From assembly GCF_013299165.1 (NCBI RefSeq), contig NZ_JAAFKD010000012.1:123878-187877 (forward strand): 64,000 bases of DNA, given 5' to 3'. Source of the stretch: Microcoleus sp. bin38.metabat.b11b12b14.051. Lineage in GTDB: Bacteria; Cyanobacteriota; Cyanobacteriia; Cyanobacteriales; Microcoleaceae. The position numbers and the translations under genes are program-made. A model generated the notes under the pieces. It was not told the DNA's origin. It worked only from the letters and a program-made list of their open reading frames with translations, and ran no database searches. This document shows, one piece after another, positions 53,778-62,697 of this stretch (position 1 is its first letter; each line of letters starts with the position of its first letter).

Positions 53778-55916
53778 CTAACTAATATCAACTTGAGCTT
53801 TTAATTTAACAGTAAAAGTAGAGCCAACACCCAACTGACTTTCAATAGTAATATCGCCGCCCATCATCTGACAAAACAAGCGGCTGATTGCCAATCCCAA
53901 ACCGGTGCCGCCGTACTTGCGAGTAGTAGAAGCATCTCCTTGCATAAAAGGTTGAAACAAACTCTGCTGCTGCCCAGCAGACATTCCAATGCCCGTATCA
54001 GATACCTGCAAATAAACCCAATCGCTGCCGCCTGCTAGTTCCCGAGTCGCACCCAGCAGCACTGTTCCACTTTCAGTAAACTTCAGGGCATTCGAGATCA
54101 AATTGAACAAAATTTGTCGGACTTTAGTCAAATCGGCATACATCACTCCCAAACTAGGAGAGCAAGAAACTTGCAATTGATTGTGATTTTTTTCAACCAA
54201 AGGGTGCAAAGTTGTCACGACTTCTTCTATTAAATTGGTCAGATCAAAAGGTTCTAAGTAAAGCTCCATCCGACCAGCTTCTATCTTAGAAAGATCGAGA
54301 ATATCGTTAATTAAAGTCAGCAAGTGCCTGCCGGCGTTACGAATTTTTTGGGTGTCGGGAATGATGTCTTCGAGTCCGGATTCCAGTGCTTCTTCTTCTA
54401 GCATTTCGCTGTAACCGATAATCGCGTTGAGCGGCGTCCGCAGCTCGTGGCTCATATTGGCTAAAAAAGTGCTTTTTGCTCTGGATGCTGCTTCAGCTTT
54501 GTGTAAGGCTTCTTGTAAGGCTATTTCGGCTTTTTTGCGCTCGGCAATTTCGATGCGGAGCAGTTTGTTGGCGGCGGTGAGTTGAGCGGTGCGCTGATCG
54601 ACGGTCATCTCTAGCTGGGCTTTGGCTTTGGAGAGTGCTTCCTGAGCGCGCTGTCTTTCAAATCCTTCGATCGCCAGTGCTACCAAGTTTGCTAAGGAAT
54701 CTGCGAAGGTGCGCTCCTCCAGAGCCCACTGGCGGGGCGCGCCGATATGTTCGACAGAGAGGATGCCCACGATCTGACCGCCGAGCCTAATTGCTACATT
54801 TAAGATCGATGAATTTGGCTTGCTCTGATTCGGCAGTACAGCGGAATGTTCCTCTACCGAAGATAAGTGGCACAAATGAGTTTCGCTGGACTTTTGAGGG
54901 TTGGGCGCTGGTGGTAAAGGATTTTCCTCAGAAGAGTTTTCGCCCGGTGTGTCGCCTTGGGCACCGACAGCGGAAAATTGTAAATCGCCTCCGGATATTT
55001 GCTGGCGGCTCAAATGATTCTCGTGGGTGCGATCGTACAAGTCGATACAAACTAATTTGAGGTTGGGGATTTTAAACTTAGAATGATTCAGCCCCTGGTG
55101 TGGCTCTCGGGCGGGTGTCTCTGTATCGATTGACTCTGTTTGGTTTTGGGCGATCGCTCTGTGGGTAAAATTGAGCTGAGGTTCGCTCTGGTGGCGAGTG
55201 CCAAATCTGAAATGGTTGTAAAGCCAGACGCTGACTTTTTCGACTTCCAAAGTGCGAGCGGCCGCCTCGGTAATTTCGCGAATTCCGGCATTTAGCGCAC
55301 CGCTGTTGAGAGTCCTCTGCCGGCCTAGCTGCAACAAAGCCAGACTCTGACGGCGGAGGCGATGTTCGCTTTCTTGGAGGGTTTGTTCTGCTTGCTTGCG
55401 CTGGGTGAGGTCGTACAAAGCGCATAATGTCGCCGCCTCACCTTTGAACAGCAGCCGCTGAACCGAGATTGTTGCCCAGAAAGGGGTACCGTCTGACTTT
55501 TTGCACTGAAGTTCGTAGTCTTGAAGGTATCCATCTTTGGCGAGGGCTTCTAGTACATTTGGGCGATCGCTCGGATTCAAATAAAAGTCTGGGGTGCGAG
55601 AGCCGATCAATTCTTCCACAGCTATGTTCAGGAGAGAAGCCGATTTAACGTTTGCATACAGAATTAAGCCGTCACAGAGGCGAGAGACCACTATCGGTAC
55701 CGGAGTTGCCGAGGCGATCGCCCGAAACTGCTCTTCGCTTTCGCGCACGGCCAACTCAGCTTGAGAGAGCAAGTGAGCTTCCATGGTATCCGAATGTTCG
55801 GTGGTAGTCTCCAGCAAAATTTCTAGATCTACCTTTTCGCGCTTCAAGTTTTCAAGTTCTGCACTCAGTCGCTGAACGTCCAAAAGTAGCTGTTCTCTTG
55901 ATGGTTCTTCCTGCAT
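53778..55916 (-). CDS. PAS-GAF sensor histidine kinase
   Basis: A 712-residue soluble kinase. A coiled-coil start (about 1-50), a PAS domain (about 60-175), a GAF domain (about 185-425), a second coiled coil, HisKA with His490 ([15 protein letters not shown]) and an ATPase domain with NALKF, DTGIGM and GTGLGLAIS follow. The GAF domain contains an unusual polar insert of about 60 residues (around SAVGAQGDTPGENSSEENP) rich in Ser, Glu and Pro. No receiver is attached. It is 149 bases downstream of the STAS protein gene on the same strand, so they may share a transcript and a pathway. Confidence 0.9.
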   Translation of the reverse strand: MQEEPSREQLLLDVQRLSAELENLKREKVDLEILLETTTEHSDTMEAHLLSQAELAVRESEEQFRAIASATPVPIVVSRLCDGLILYANVKSASLLNIAVEELIGSRTPDFYLNPSDRPNVLEALAKDGYLQDYELQCKKSDGTPFWATISVQRLLFKGEAATLCALYDLTQRKQAEQTLQESEHRLRRQSLALLQLGRQRTLNSGALNAGIREITEAAARTLEVEKVSVWLYNHFRFGTRHQSEPQLNFTHRAIAQNQTESIDTETPAREPHQGLNHSKFKIPNLKLVCIDLYDRTHENHLSRQQISGGDLQFSAVGAQGDTPGENSSEENPLPPAPNPQKSSETHLCHLSSVEEHSAVLPNQSKPNSSILNVAIRLGGQIVGILSVEHIGAPRQWALEERTFADSLANLVALAIEGFERQRAQEALSKAKAQLEMTVDQRTAQLTAANKLLRIEIAERKKAEIALQEALHKAEAASRAKSTFLANMSHELRTPLNAIIGYSEMLEEEALESGLEDIIPDTQKIRNAGRHLLTLINDILDLSKIEAGRMELYLEPFDLTNLIEEVVTTLHPLVEKNHNQLQVSCSPSLGVMYADLTKVRQILFNLISNALKFTESGTVLLGATRELAGGSDWVYLQVSDTGIGMSAGQQQSLFQPFMQGDASTTRKYGGTGLGLAISRLFCQMMGGDITIESQLGVGSTFTVKLKAQVDIS

Positions 55917-56065
55917 AGCAATTGAGAATTGGTATTTTTTAGTCGGTACTGAAGTTTTTGACGGTTTGGTGCTTGCTTAACTATGACTTATTCCCCTTCA
56001 CTTCAGCCGCCCTCATGCTCCTGCCCGGACTTTTTCGGGGACTCACCGTTACATTTTGCGATTTT

Positions 56066-56410
56066 TTATTCCAATTCTAAGTGCAAGGAAGGCATCAGCC
56101 GCTGCAAGTTCTTCAGCGATTTTCCCTGCCAGGGTATCTCTTTAGAGCCTTTGACGGCGATTTGAATATTCTTTTGCTGGCGCACTTTGATCACAAATTT
56201 CGAGACAATATTAATTCCCGAACTGTTTAAAAATTCTAGCTTTCGCAAGTCTAGAGTAATTGTGTTTGGCGAGGAGTCAGCAACGCTGTTGAGCAGATCG
56301 ACGATCGGGGCGTATTCTTCCGTCTGGCTGAGCCGGAACGAGCCGCAGCAGGTGATTGTTTGAGTAGCGCGATCGTACTCAATGGTGTAGTCTTTGGTCT
56401 GAATCTCCAT
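56066..56410 (-). CDS. STAS domain (anti-sigma factor antagonist-like) protein
   Basis: A 114-residue single-domain protein from the ATG at 56410 (MEIQTKDYTIEYDRAT). The strand-helix order fits STAS, with LDLRKLEFLNSSGINIV around the serines where SpoIIAA-type proteins are phosphorylated. The open frame extends upstream to 56569 but only through low-complexity intergenic sequence. STAS proteins act in partner switching with kinase and phosphatase proteins. Here the neighbour is a PAS-GAF histidine kinase, so a shared pathway is possible but not shown. Confidence 0.85.
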   Translation of the reverse strand: MEIQTKDYTIEYDRATQTITCCGSFRLSQTEEYAPIVDLLNSVADSSPNTITLDLRKLEFLNSSGINIVSKFVIKVRQQKNIQIAVKGSKEIPWQGKSLKNLQRLMPSLHLELE

Positions 56411-56882
56411 ACTTTTGTCAGTCCTAGGTTGTGAGGGGTAAAGGGGTCTTAGCTGTGGGATATTGCCACCCGTGCCTGAGGCTGGCACCGTCGAATGGAG
56501 GCAGGCTTGCCTGTTGCCGAATGCCTGGGTTTGTGTAATTTGCACTACATATACTGCCAACTGTACCATTGCCGCAGGGCTTTTATAGCAGTGGACAGTT
56601 GACAGTGGACAGTTGACAGTTGCAGAGAAAGAAAATCAAACCGTTTCTGCTATGGACGAGGGGCTCTATTCATGAGGTTATTTATGTCCTCACCGCTGTG
56701 GCGATTGCTATATCAGTTATTTGGGGAGCGATCTGTTGCAAGTTGGGCGGATTAACAAGACCAGCTTTTACTAAAGTTGCGAGGGATAGATGCTGTTTTT
56801 TTTGTGAGTTTGCTATTGACAAGTTTACCAAAATATGATACAAATTTCCCATCTAGCAGGGCAGTAAGTTGGAGAATATTTA
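56411..56882. other. Intergenic region with TGGACAGTTGACAG repeats
   Basis: The gap is between the divergent STAS and cyanase genes. Two to three copies of TGGACAGTTGACAG lie at 56591-56622. An open frame of 72 codons at 56620-56838 has a hydrophobic middle but no ribosome site or family likeness and is not called. The cyanase promoter should lie in the last 100 bases. Confidence 0.5.
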
Positions 56883-57326
56883 ATGGCAATTTGTGAAATA
56901 ACGGAAAAGCTTTTAGCTGCTAAAAAAGCTAAGGGAATTAGTTTTGCAGAATTGGAAAAAGTTTTGGGTCGTGATGAAGTTTGGATTGCGGCGGTTATTT
57001 ACCGTCAAGCTACTGCATCGGTCGATGAAGCCGAAAAAATTGTCTCGGCTTTGGGATTGGATAGCGAGACGGCTGCGGTGCTCTGCGAACCTCCGCTAAA
57101 AGGTTCTTTGGATGCAGCAGTTCCAGTTGACCCGCTGATTTATCGATTCTATGAAATTATGCAGGTGTACGGGATGCCACTCAAAGCAGTGATCCATGAA
57201 AAATTTGGTGACGGGATTATGAGTGCGATCGACTTTACTTTGGATGTCGAGAAAGAAGCCGACCCAAAAGGCGATCGAGTGAAAATAATTATGTCGGGAA
57301 AATTTTTGGAATACAAAAAATGGTAA
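56883..57326 (+). CDS. cynS: Cyanate hydratase (cyanase)
   Basis: A 147-residue enzyme that converts cyanate and bicarbonate to ammonia and carbon dioxide. The N-terminal helix bundle (about 1-75) is followed by the catalytic C-terminal part. Arg88 and Glu91 ([14 protein letters not shown]) and Ser114 ([10 protein letters not shown]) match the catalytic Arg-Glu-Ser triad of E. coli CynS. The length matches the usual 145-156. It stands alone here, without the cynABD transporter genes with which it is often found in cyanobacteria. Its ammonia product would feed glutamine synthetase and the glutamate synthase encoded at 12350-17152. Confidence 0.97.
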   Translation: MAICEITEKLLAAKKAKGISFAELEKVLGRDEVWIAAVIYRQATASVDEAEKIVSALGLDSETAAVLCEPPLKGSLDAAVPVDPLIYRFYEIMQVYGMPLKAVIHEKFGDGIMSAIDFTLDVEKEADPKGDRVKIIMSGKFLEYKKW

Positions 57327-57689
57327 GCCAGTGCAGCTTTACTACCAGGGAAAATAAAAAATTAAAATTTGGTCGCATGAGTAATGACTAATGAGTCATG
57401 CCTCAAAAGTGTTAACTTAGAAATAGAGAACGCCAAGCTTGATCAGGCAAAAAATTGAGACAACCCCCTGACTTAACTCGTGTAGAGCCCTAAGTTTTAG
57501 ACGAAGGTTCAACCTCCAAAATTTATCCGTGGAGTAAATCTAAAATCTAAAATCTAAAATCTAAAATCTAAAATCGACTGACTGGCTTGGGTGTCCGCTC
57601 GGGAAACCATTCTAGGGCGAGAATCGATCGATCCGGCGCAACTCCCCAGTCGAAACAAGCAACCGCAACCGTAAAGAAAGAGGCTAAAT
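57327..57689. other. clpX upstream region with heptamer repeats
   Basis: This 363-base gap has TCTAAAA heptamers (about five copies at 57534-57575). A ribosome site AAGAGG stands before the clpX ATG. The usual tig-clpP genes are not present upstream of clpX. Confidence 0.6.
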
Positions 57690-59072
57690 ATGTCCAAATA
57701 TGACTCCCATCTCAGATGCTCCTTTTGCGGCAAGTCGCAGGAGTACGTCCGCAAGTTAATAGCTGGGCCCGGCGTCTACATTTGCGATGAATGCGTTGAT
57801 TTGTGCAATGAAATTTTAGAAGAGGAGTTTTTTGACTCCAGCAAAACAATTGGTCAACAGGTTCCCCAGTCAGAGGTGCGAGAGTCTCAGGGACAAGGAA
57901 CGAAACGCCAGGGTCGATCGAACAAATCGAAAATTGTTCTAGCCCAAATTCCCAAACCCACAGAAATTAAACAGCATTTAGACAACCACGTCATCGGCCA
58001 GCATTCAGCAAAAAAAGTCCTTTCTGTAGCAGTTTACAACCATTACAAGCGCTTGAGCGTAGACCAAGCCAAAGACAGCGGCAAGTCTGCCCCGGACAGC
58101 GATGTGGAACTGCAAAAATCCAACATCATGCTAGTCGGGCCGACAGGTTGCGGCAAAACCTTGTTAGCGCAGAGTTTGGCGCAAATGCTCGAAGTCCCAT
58201 TTGCAGTAGCCGATGCGACGACGCTGACAGAAGCTGGATATGTCGGCGACGATGTAGAAAATATCTTGCTGCGCCTGTTGCAAATGTCTGATTTTGATGT
58301 CGAAGCCGCACAGCGCGGGATTATTTATATTGACGAAATTGACAAGATTGCTCGCAAAAGCGAAAACACTTCGATCACCAGAGATGTATCGGGAGAAGGA
58401 GTGCAACAAGCGCTGCTAAAAATGTTGGAAGGAACGGTGGTTAACGTGCCCCCGCAAGGTGGCCGCAAACATCCTTACCAAGATTTTATTCAAGTTGACA
58501 CGAGCAAGATTCTATTTATTTGTGGCGGTGCTTTTGTCGGTTTAGAAAAAATAGTTGAACAGCGTTTGGGTAAAAAATCTTTGGGCTTTATTCAGCCGAC
58601 AGAAACCGAAAGCAACTCGACTTTACCCGCGAAGGATAAGCGGGCGGCTGATATTTTGCAGCAGGTACAGCCGGATGATTTAGTCAAGTTTGGTTTAATT
58701 CCTGAGTTTGTCGGGCGGATTCCGGTGGTGACGGTGATTTCGCCGCTGGATGAGGCGGCTTTGATGCAGATTTTGACTGAGCCCCGGAATGCGCTGGTGA
58801 AGCAGTATCAGAAGCTGTTGAAGATGGACAGCGTGGAGTTGGAATTTGACCCGGATGCGCTGCGGGCGATCGCCCAAGAGGCCTATCGACGCAAAACCGG
58901 CGCGAGAGCTCTCCGCAGCATTTTGGAGGAGTTAATGCTTGATGTGATGTACGAGTTGCCTTCTCGCAAGGATGTTGCTGACTGTAAGATTACCAAGGAA
59001 ATGGTCGAGAAGCGATCGACTGCCGAATTGCTGTGGCATCCGGCATGGCACAAACAACACGAAACAGCTTAA
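57690..59072 (+). CDS. clpX: ATP-dependent Clp protease ATP-binding subunit ClpX
   Basis: A 460-residue AAA+ unfoldase that delivers substrates to ClpP. The N-terminal zinc finger ([13 protein letters not shown], then CDECVDLC) binds zinc and adaptors. Walker A GPTGCGKT has Lys156 and Walker B is [10 protein letters not shown]. The sensor 2 region [18 protein letters not shown] and the ClpP-binding loop are expected features. The last residues diverge as usual. Residues 60-85 form a polar linker. Normally it follows clpP and tig in cyanobacteria; here it stands alone and is followed 97 bases later by an unrelated two-gene module. Confidence 0.97.
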   Translation: MSKYDSHLRCSFCGKSQEYVRKLIAGPGVYICDECVDLCNEILEEEFFDSSKTIGQQVPQSEVRESQGQGTKRQGRSNKSKIVLAQIPKPTEIKQHLDNHVIGQHSAKKVLSVAVYNHYKRLSVDQAKDSGKSAPDSDVELQKSNIMLVGPTGCGKTLLAQSLAQMLEVPFAVADATTLTEAGYVGDDVENILLRLLQMSDFDVEAAQRGIIYIDEIDKIARKSENTSITRDVSGEGVQQALLKMLEGTVVNVPPQGGRKHPYQDFIQVDTSKILFICGGAFVGLEKIVEQRLGKKSLGFIQPTETESNSTLPAKDKRAADILQQVQPDDLVKFGLIPEFVGRIPVVTVISPLDEAALMQILTEPRNALVKQYQKLLKMDSVELEFDPDALRAIAQEAYRRKTGARALRSILEELMLDVMYELPSRKDVADCKITKEMVEKRSTAELLWHPAWHKQHETA

Positions 59073-59082
59073 TTTGTAGTTT

Positions 59083-59130
59083 GTAGGGTGTGCGGCGCGC
59101 ACCCTGCAAGCAGTAAGGTGTGCATTGCAC
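59083..59130. repeat. GTAGGGTGTGCG-type repeat element
   Basis: Short palindromes GGTGTGCGGCGCGCACC and GTGTGCATTGCAC in tandem. It forms the left boundary of the two-gene module at 59170-61460. Confidence 0.7.
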
Positions 59131-59169
59131 AAATTTTGGAAGCTGTCGATCGGGTTGCCGTAAAATAAA

Positions 59170-59958
59170 ATGAGTTCTAATGAATCAGGTGCCGATGAGC
59201 CAGTAAGCAATCAGTCAGCATTAGCCAAACTACTCTGTGGAAATGTAGTTTCTGATGGAGGTGATATTGATGAGGTGCTAAGTCATTTGTCCGCGTCAAT
59301 TGATAATGTTGTTAAAGAGTTAGTAACACTAGAATCCCTGAGTGATAACCAAATTTCATTATTTGCCCCATTTTTAGGGAGAAGTATACTGGAATTGGGA
59401 TGTACCGCACTAATTGCGAGGCTCGATCCTTTTAGAGTCCTCTTACTTAGGGAATGTCAAAAACAGCCCAATTATCAAATAGATAAGCCTAATAAGTCGT
59501 CTATACGTTGGCAAGGTGATGTTTTAGCGGACAAAGTTACGGATCTTTGGGCTGATAAGTCACTGCAAAACCCTACTAGAGCTCTGCTTGGAGATTATTA
59601 TAAGAAACTAATATGGTCTGCTAACTTTGACAAGATGTTAGATGCAATCAAAGATGTCAGTGGGGATGTATGGATAGCCGATCTTAGAAGAAAGGATTTT
59701 GAAAGATTCTATAATGAAACTTTAAATGAGTTTTCAAGTCTATACTCTCAACTTTCAAAAGGAATACATCACGAACTGGTGATTCCTTTAAGTTCAGCCT
59801 TGGATCGAGAAACAACTAGACGGCTGATTGAGAAAACTGTTCGTAATATCGCTACCCTTGGACTAATTGTTTCTGTTGTCAGTCATGCACTAAATAAACT
59901 CGATATTCCAGAAGCAATCGCAGCTTATCAAGAAATTCAAGAAATGGGAGTTTTCTAA
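59170..59958 (+). CDS. Helical protein of unknown function, partner of an ORC/CDC6-like ATPase
   Basis: A 262-residue protein predicted to be mainly helical with no signal or membrane segment. It has a region SSLYSQLSKGIHHELVIPLS that recalls helical nucleotide-binding domains such as HEPN, but the RNase motif (R-X4-6-H) is absent, so that likeness is weak. No other family was recognised. The base composition is visibly AT-rich, and no GCGATCGC site was found in this gene or the next. It touches the ATPase gene (stop and start share one base, TAATG), so both are translated together. The ATG at 59170 has no strong ribosome site. Confidence 0.75.
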   Translation: MSSNESGADEPVSNQSALAKLLCGNVVSDGGDIDEVLSHLSASIDNVVKELVTLESLSDNQISLFAPFLGRSILELGCTALIARLDPFRVLLLRECQKQPNYQIDKPNKSSIRWQGDVLADKVTDLWADKSLQNPTRALLGDYYKKLIWSANFDKMLDAIKDVSGDVWIADLRRKDFERFYNETLNEFSSLYSQLSKGIHHELVIPLSSALDRETTRRLIEKTVRNIATLGLIVSVVSHALNKLDIPEAIAAYQEIQEMGVF

Positions 59959-61460
59959 TGGTTAATACTATTTATGAAAATACATCGCTGATCTTAGCCG
60001 CAGAAGATTGTTCGCCTGAAGAGTTTGAGAAACTGCATTATTTCTCAAAACAAGAGCAGCGCTTTATTTCTAATTTGATTGCTCATGGCCCAGTCTTATT
60101 AAAAGGGGCACGTGGTAGCGGAAAAAGTGCGCTTATGATAGAAGCATCAAGAAGAATGTATCCTGAAAATAATCTAAGCTCTACATTTGGCATATACATC
60201 AGTCTTCGTCATCTTGAATTACTCAGAAGTGAAGGTGAGAAGTATGAAAAAATGTTAAGTCAGCTAATAATTGATGCCGTAAATAGGACAATTATTAAAG
60301 CAGCTAATCTCTCTGAGTTTGAGGCTTTGCCAAACATCACATCACTTCAGAGAGAATTATCTAGTTTATCGAGTGCATCTGGGAAAAGAATAGTTATTTT
60401 ATTTGATGACGCGGCTCACATTGGTCGGGAAGCTCCGCTACATGAGTTTTTCGATATATTTCGGACTTTATCGAGCAGTGTAATATCGTGTAAAGCTGCT
60501 ATTTACCCTGGAGTTACTAATTTTGGAACAAGGTTTGATGTATATAATGATGCTACGGTGATCGATATTTCAAGAAATGATGAACTAGAAGACTATAATA
60601 CCAACTTTGCCGAGATAATTAGAAAAAGGTTTTCTGAGCGACTTCCTGAAGAGTCTTTCTCTGGTCAATTTGCTTTAGAAAATGTTGCGGGGTTTATGGG
60701 AAGGGCTGTACTTGGAAATATGAGAGGATTTATATTTGCATGGAATAATCTGTCTGACAACTGTAAGAAACGTAAGATCAATTACGCCAATATCACAAAG
60801 ACACTGATCTACCTGGCCCGTAACTACTATTGGCCATTGATTGAAGAGCTTAAGCCAAAACTTGGTATATATGCACTAATGATCGATCCTGCAACCGAGA
60901 TTGCAGAATCAATATTTCAGGATGCTGGCAAGCAAAATAAGCAGAATGTACTTATTTTAAGAGAAATTGCACAACGTCTATCAAAGCCGTTAGAACTACT
61001 TGAATATACTGGATTTATTTCAATTCGAGATGTTTCACGGGCAATGAAATCGAGAGGACGAGGAACAAGATATAGCTTGAATCTATGCACATTGCTGGAA
61101 AAGACTCGTGGCGCTCGGGTCACCAATGAAATTTATACTAGGTGGTTAAATGAAAAAAATGAGAGAAATGAGCCTTTAGAATTACACAAAACAAGTGAGT
61201 TGTTTAAAATTCAATTGCCTGAATTACCTGAGCATGGTGAAATGCTAATATTAAGGGAAGATATTAGCAAATTAAAAAAATCTCACGTATATCCTTATGG
61301 ACTCACGGAGCGCAAAATTGATATATTGAAAGCTGCTGGATACCTCACGGTGTCAGAATTAGTAGAAGCCAGCGACGAGTCTTTGTTAAAGCTTAAAGAG
61401 ATAGGTATGGAAAATTTAAAGCGAATCCGCAGTACAGTTGCTCAAGCAATCTGGATGTAA
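59958..61460 (+). CDS. ORC/CDC6-like AAA+ ATPase with C-terminal HhH motif
   Basis: A 500-residue P-loop ATPase. Walker A is KGARGSGKS (Lys56) and Walker B is IVILFDDAAHIGRE (Asp150, Asp151), a form typical of bacterial ORC-CDC6-like ATPases. AAIYPGVTNFGTRFDVYNDA follows where the sensor 1 region is expected. Residues 270-390 look like a winged-helix or helical domain, and the final 50 (LTERKIDILKAAGYLTVSEL) form helix-hairpin-helix-like repeats that may bind DNA. The pairing with the preceding unknown gene, AT-rich composition and absence of HIP1 sites suggest horizontal acquisition. Defence or DNA maintenance are possible roles, without direct evidence. Confidence 0.8.
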   Translation: MVNTIYENTSLILAAEDCSPEEFEKLHYFSKQEQRFISNLIAHGPVLLKGARGSGKSALMIEASRRMYPENNLSSTFGIYISLRHLELLRSEGEKYEKMLSQLIIDAVNRTIIKAANLSEFEALPNITSLQRELSSLSSASGKRIVILFDDAAHIGREAPLHEFFDIFRTLSSSVISCKAAIYPGVTNFGTRFDVYNDATVIDISRNDELEDYNTNFAEIIRKRFSERLPEESFSGQFALENVAGFMGRAVLGNMRGFIFAWNNLSDNCKKRKINYANITKTLIYLARNYYWPLIEELKPKLGIYALMIDPATEIAESIFQDAGKQNKQNVLILREIAQRLSKPLELLEYTGFISIRDVSRAMKSRGRGTRYSLNLCTLLEKTRGARVTNEIYTRWLNEKNERNEPLELHKTSELFKIQLPELPEHGEMLILREDISKLKKSHVYPYGLTERKIDILKAAGYLTVSELVEASDESLLKLKEIGMENLKRIRSTVAQAIWM

Positions 61461-61699
61461 CTAAAAGCTAATACCAGTTCCCTAAAAATAGGTAACGCGG
61501 CCGCCCAAACTGTTGTATCCAAGTTCGCGGGTTACTTGATAGCCCTGTGTAGAAAAGTCGGGAAAAGTGCTCATAAGGTTCGTAGTAAGGACTTCAGTCC
61601 GCAGAAATATCAGAGGACTAAAGTCCTTACTACGAACCGAGTTAATTTATGTAGCTAGATATTAAAAATCGCCATTACCAAGATAACTTTTTTGGCAAA
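61461..61699. other. Intergenic region with dispersed hairpin
   Basis: The TAGTAAGGACTTCAGTCC-type hairpin at 61577-61638 lies here between the ATPase gene and the riboswitch. No small gene is supported. The promoter of the riboswitch transcript should be near 61640-61700. Confidence 0.5.
61577..61638. repeat. TAGTAAGGACTTCAGTCC family hairpin
   Basis: Arms GGTTCGTAGTAAGGACTTCA and CTAAAGTCCTTACTACGAAC pair with one mismatch around a short loop. It is a member of the family seen at 24386, 47126 and 63763, with an A in place of G on both arms (GTAAGG/CCTTAC). Confidence 0.85.
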
Positions 61700-61867
<168 letters not shown>

Positions 61868-61902
61868 TCTAACTCACTTTTGAACGCATCTACGAGGTAT
61901 GG

Positions 61903-62313
61903 ATGATGAATGGAACTAACACGGCTGTACGCACAAAACACTGTCTTTTAGTTTGCACTGCTTGCGCTAGTGTTTGGAAAGACGGCAAGCGCGAAGGTAA
62001 AAGCGGCGGCCAACAATTCATGGAAGATTTATTGAAACTCGCTCAAGATTGGGAGTTTTCAGAAAAATTTGATATTCGGGAAGTTGAGTGCATGAGTGCT
62101 TGCAGTCACTCTTGTGCCGTGTCTTTTGCTGCTGCTGGAAAGTATACTTATTTGTTTGGTGATTTGCCTGCGAATGAGCCGGAAAGCGTCGAGGCTGTAC
62201 TGGAATGTGCGAGTCAATACTATGCTAAACCGGATGGTTTGTTGCCTTGGGCTGAGCGTCCTCAAGCTTTGAAGAAAGGCGTTTTGGCGAAGATTCCGCC
62301 GCTGGGAAATTAG
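61903..62313 (+). CDS. DUF1636 ferredoxin-like metal-binding protein
   Basis: A 136-residue protein with Cys pairs LLVCTACASVWKDGK and CMSACSHSCAVSF in the arrangement of DUF1636, a predicted thioredoxin-like 2Fe-2S fold. The start is ATG at 61903 or 61906; GAGG at 61894 suits both. In cyanobacteria this family is often next to cobalamin or CobW genes. Here a B12 riboswitch precedes it, so it is probably repressed when cobalamin is sufficient. Its exact job (cobalt handling, electron transfer or B12 replacement) is not known. The CobW gene follows after a repeat-rich gap of 384 bases. Confidence 0.88.
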   Translation: MMNGTNTAVRTKHCLLVCTACASVWKDGKREGKSGGQQFMEDLLKLAQDWEFSEKFDIREVECMSACSHSCAVSFAAAGKYTYLFGDLPANEPESVEAVLECASQYYAKPDGLLPWAERPQALKKGVLAKIPPLGN

Positions 62314-62340
62314 AGTTGAGTTGTGCATTTAGGAGAGTGC

Positions 62341-62690
62341 ATTTAGAAGAGTCGGCGGTTGAAACCGCTGCTACACACACAAAGATCAGAGTCGGCGGTT
62401 GAAACCGCTTCTTGTCAAACAAAGATCAGAGTCGGCGGTTGAAACCGCTGCTACACAAACGAAGTCCGCCTCCGCGGACTGAAGAGTAAAGATCAGAGAT
62501 TAGAGTCGGCGGTTGAAACCGCTGCTACACACACAAAGTCCGCCTCCGCGGACTGAAGAATGGTGTGCTTTGCACACCATACATTCAAAGATCAGAGTCG
62601 GCGGTTGAAACCGCTGCTACACACACAAAGTCCGCCTCCGCGGACTGAAGAATGGTGTGCGTTGCACACCATACATTTAAACCTGAGAAA
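62341..62690. repeat. Repeat cluster between DUF1636 and CobW genes
   Basis: Five copies of GTCGGCGGTTGAAACCGCT (starting 62351, 62391, 62431, 62504, 62597) are interspersed with CCGCCTCCGCGGACTGAAG palindromes and GTGTGCGTTGCACACC palindromes. The unit is of mixed length, 40-95 bases. It fills nearly the whole gap and leaves only the last few bases for the CobW ribosome site. Confidence 0.9.
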
Positions 62691-62697
62691 AAATTTA

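Noticed and set aside
56620..56838. Open frame of 72 codons with a hydrophobic centre
   Set aside because: No ribosome site, no recognisable family, and it starts within a TGGACAGTTGACAG repeat.
59170..59958. HEPN toxin
   Set aside because: The R-X4-6-H ribonuclease motif is missing; only a weak resemblance in one helix remains.
62560..62697. Longer start of CobW
   Set aside because: It lies in palindromic repeats; the ATG at 62698 fits the family start.
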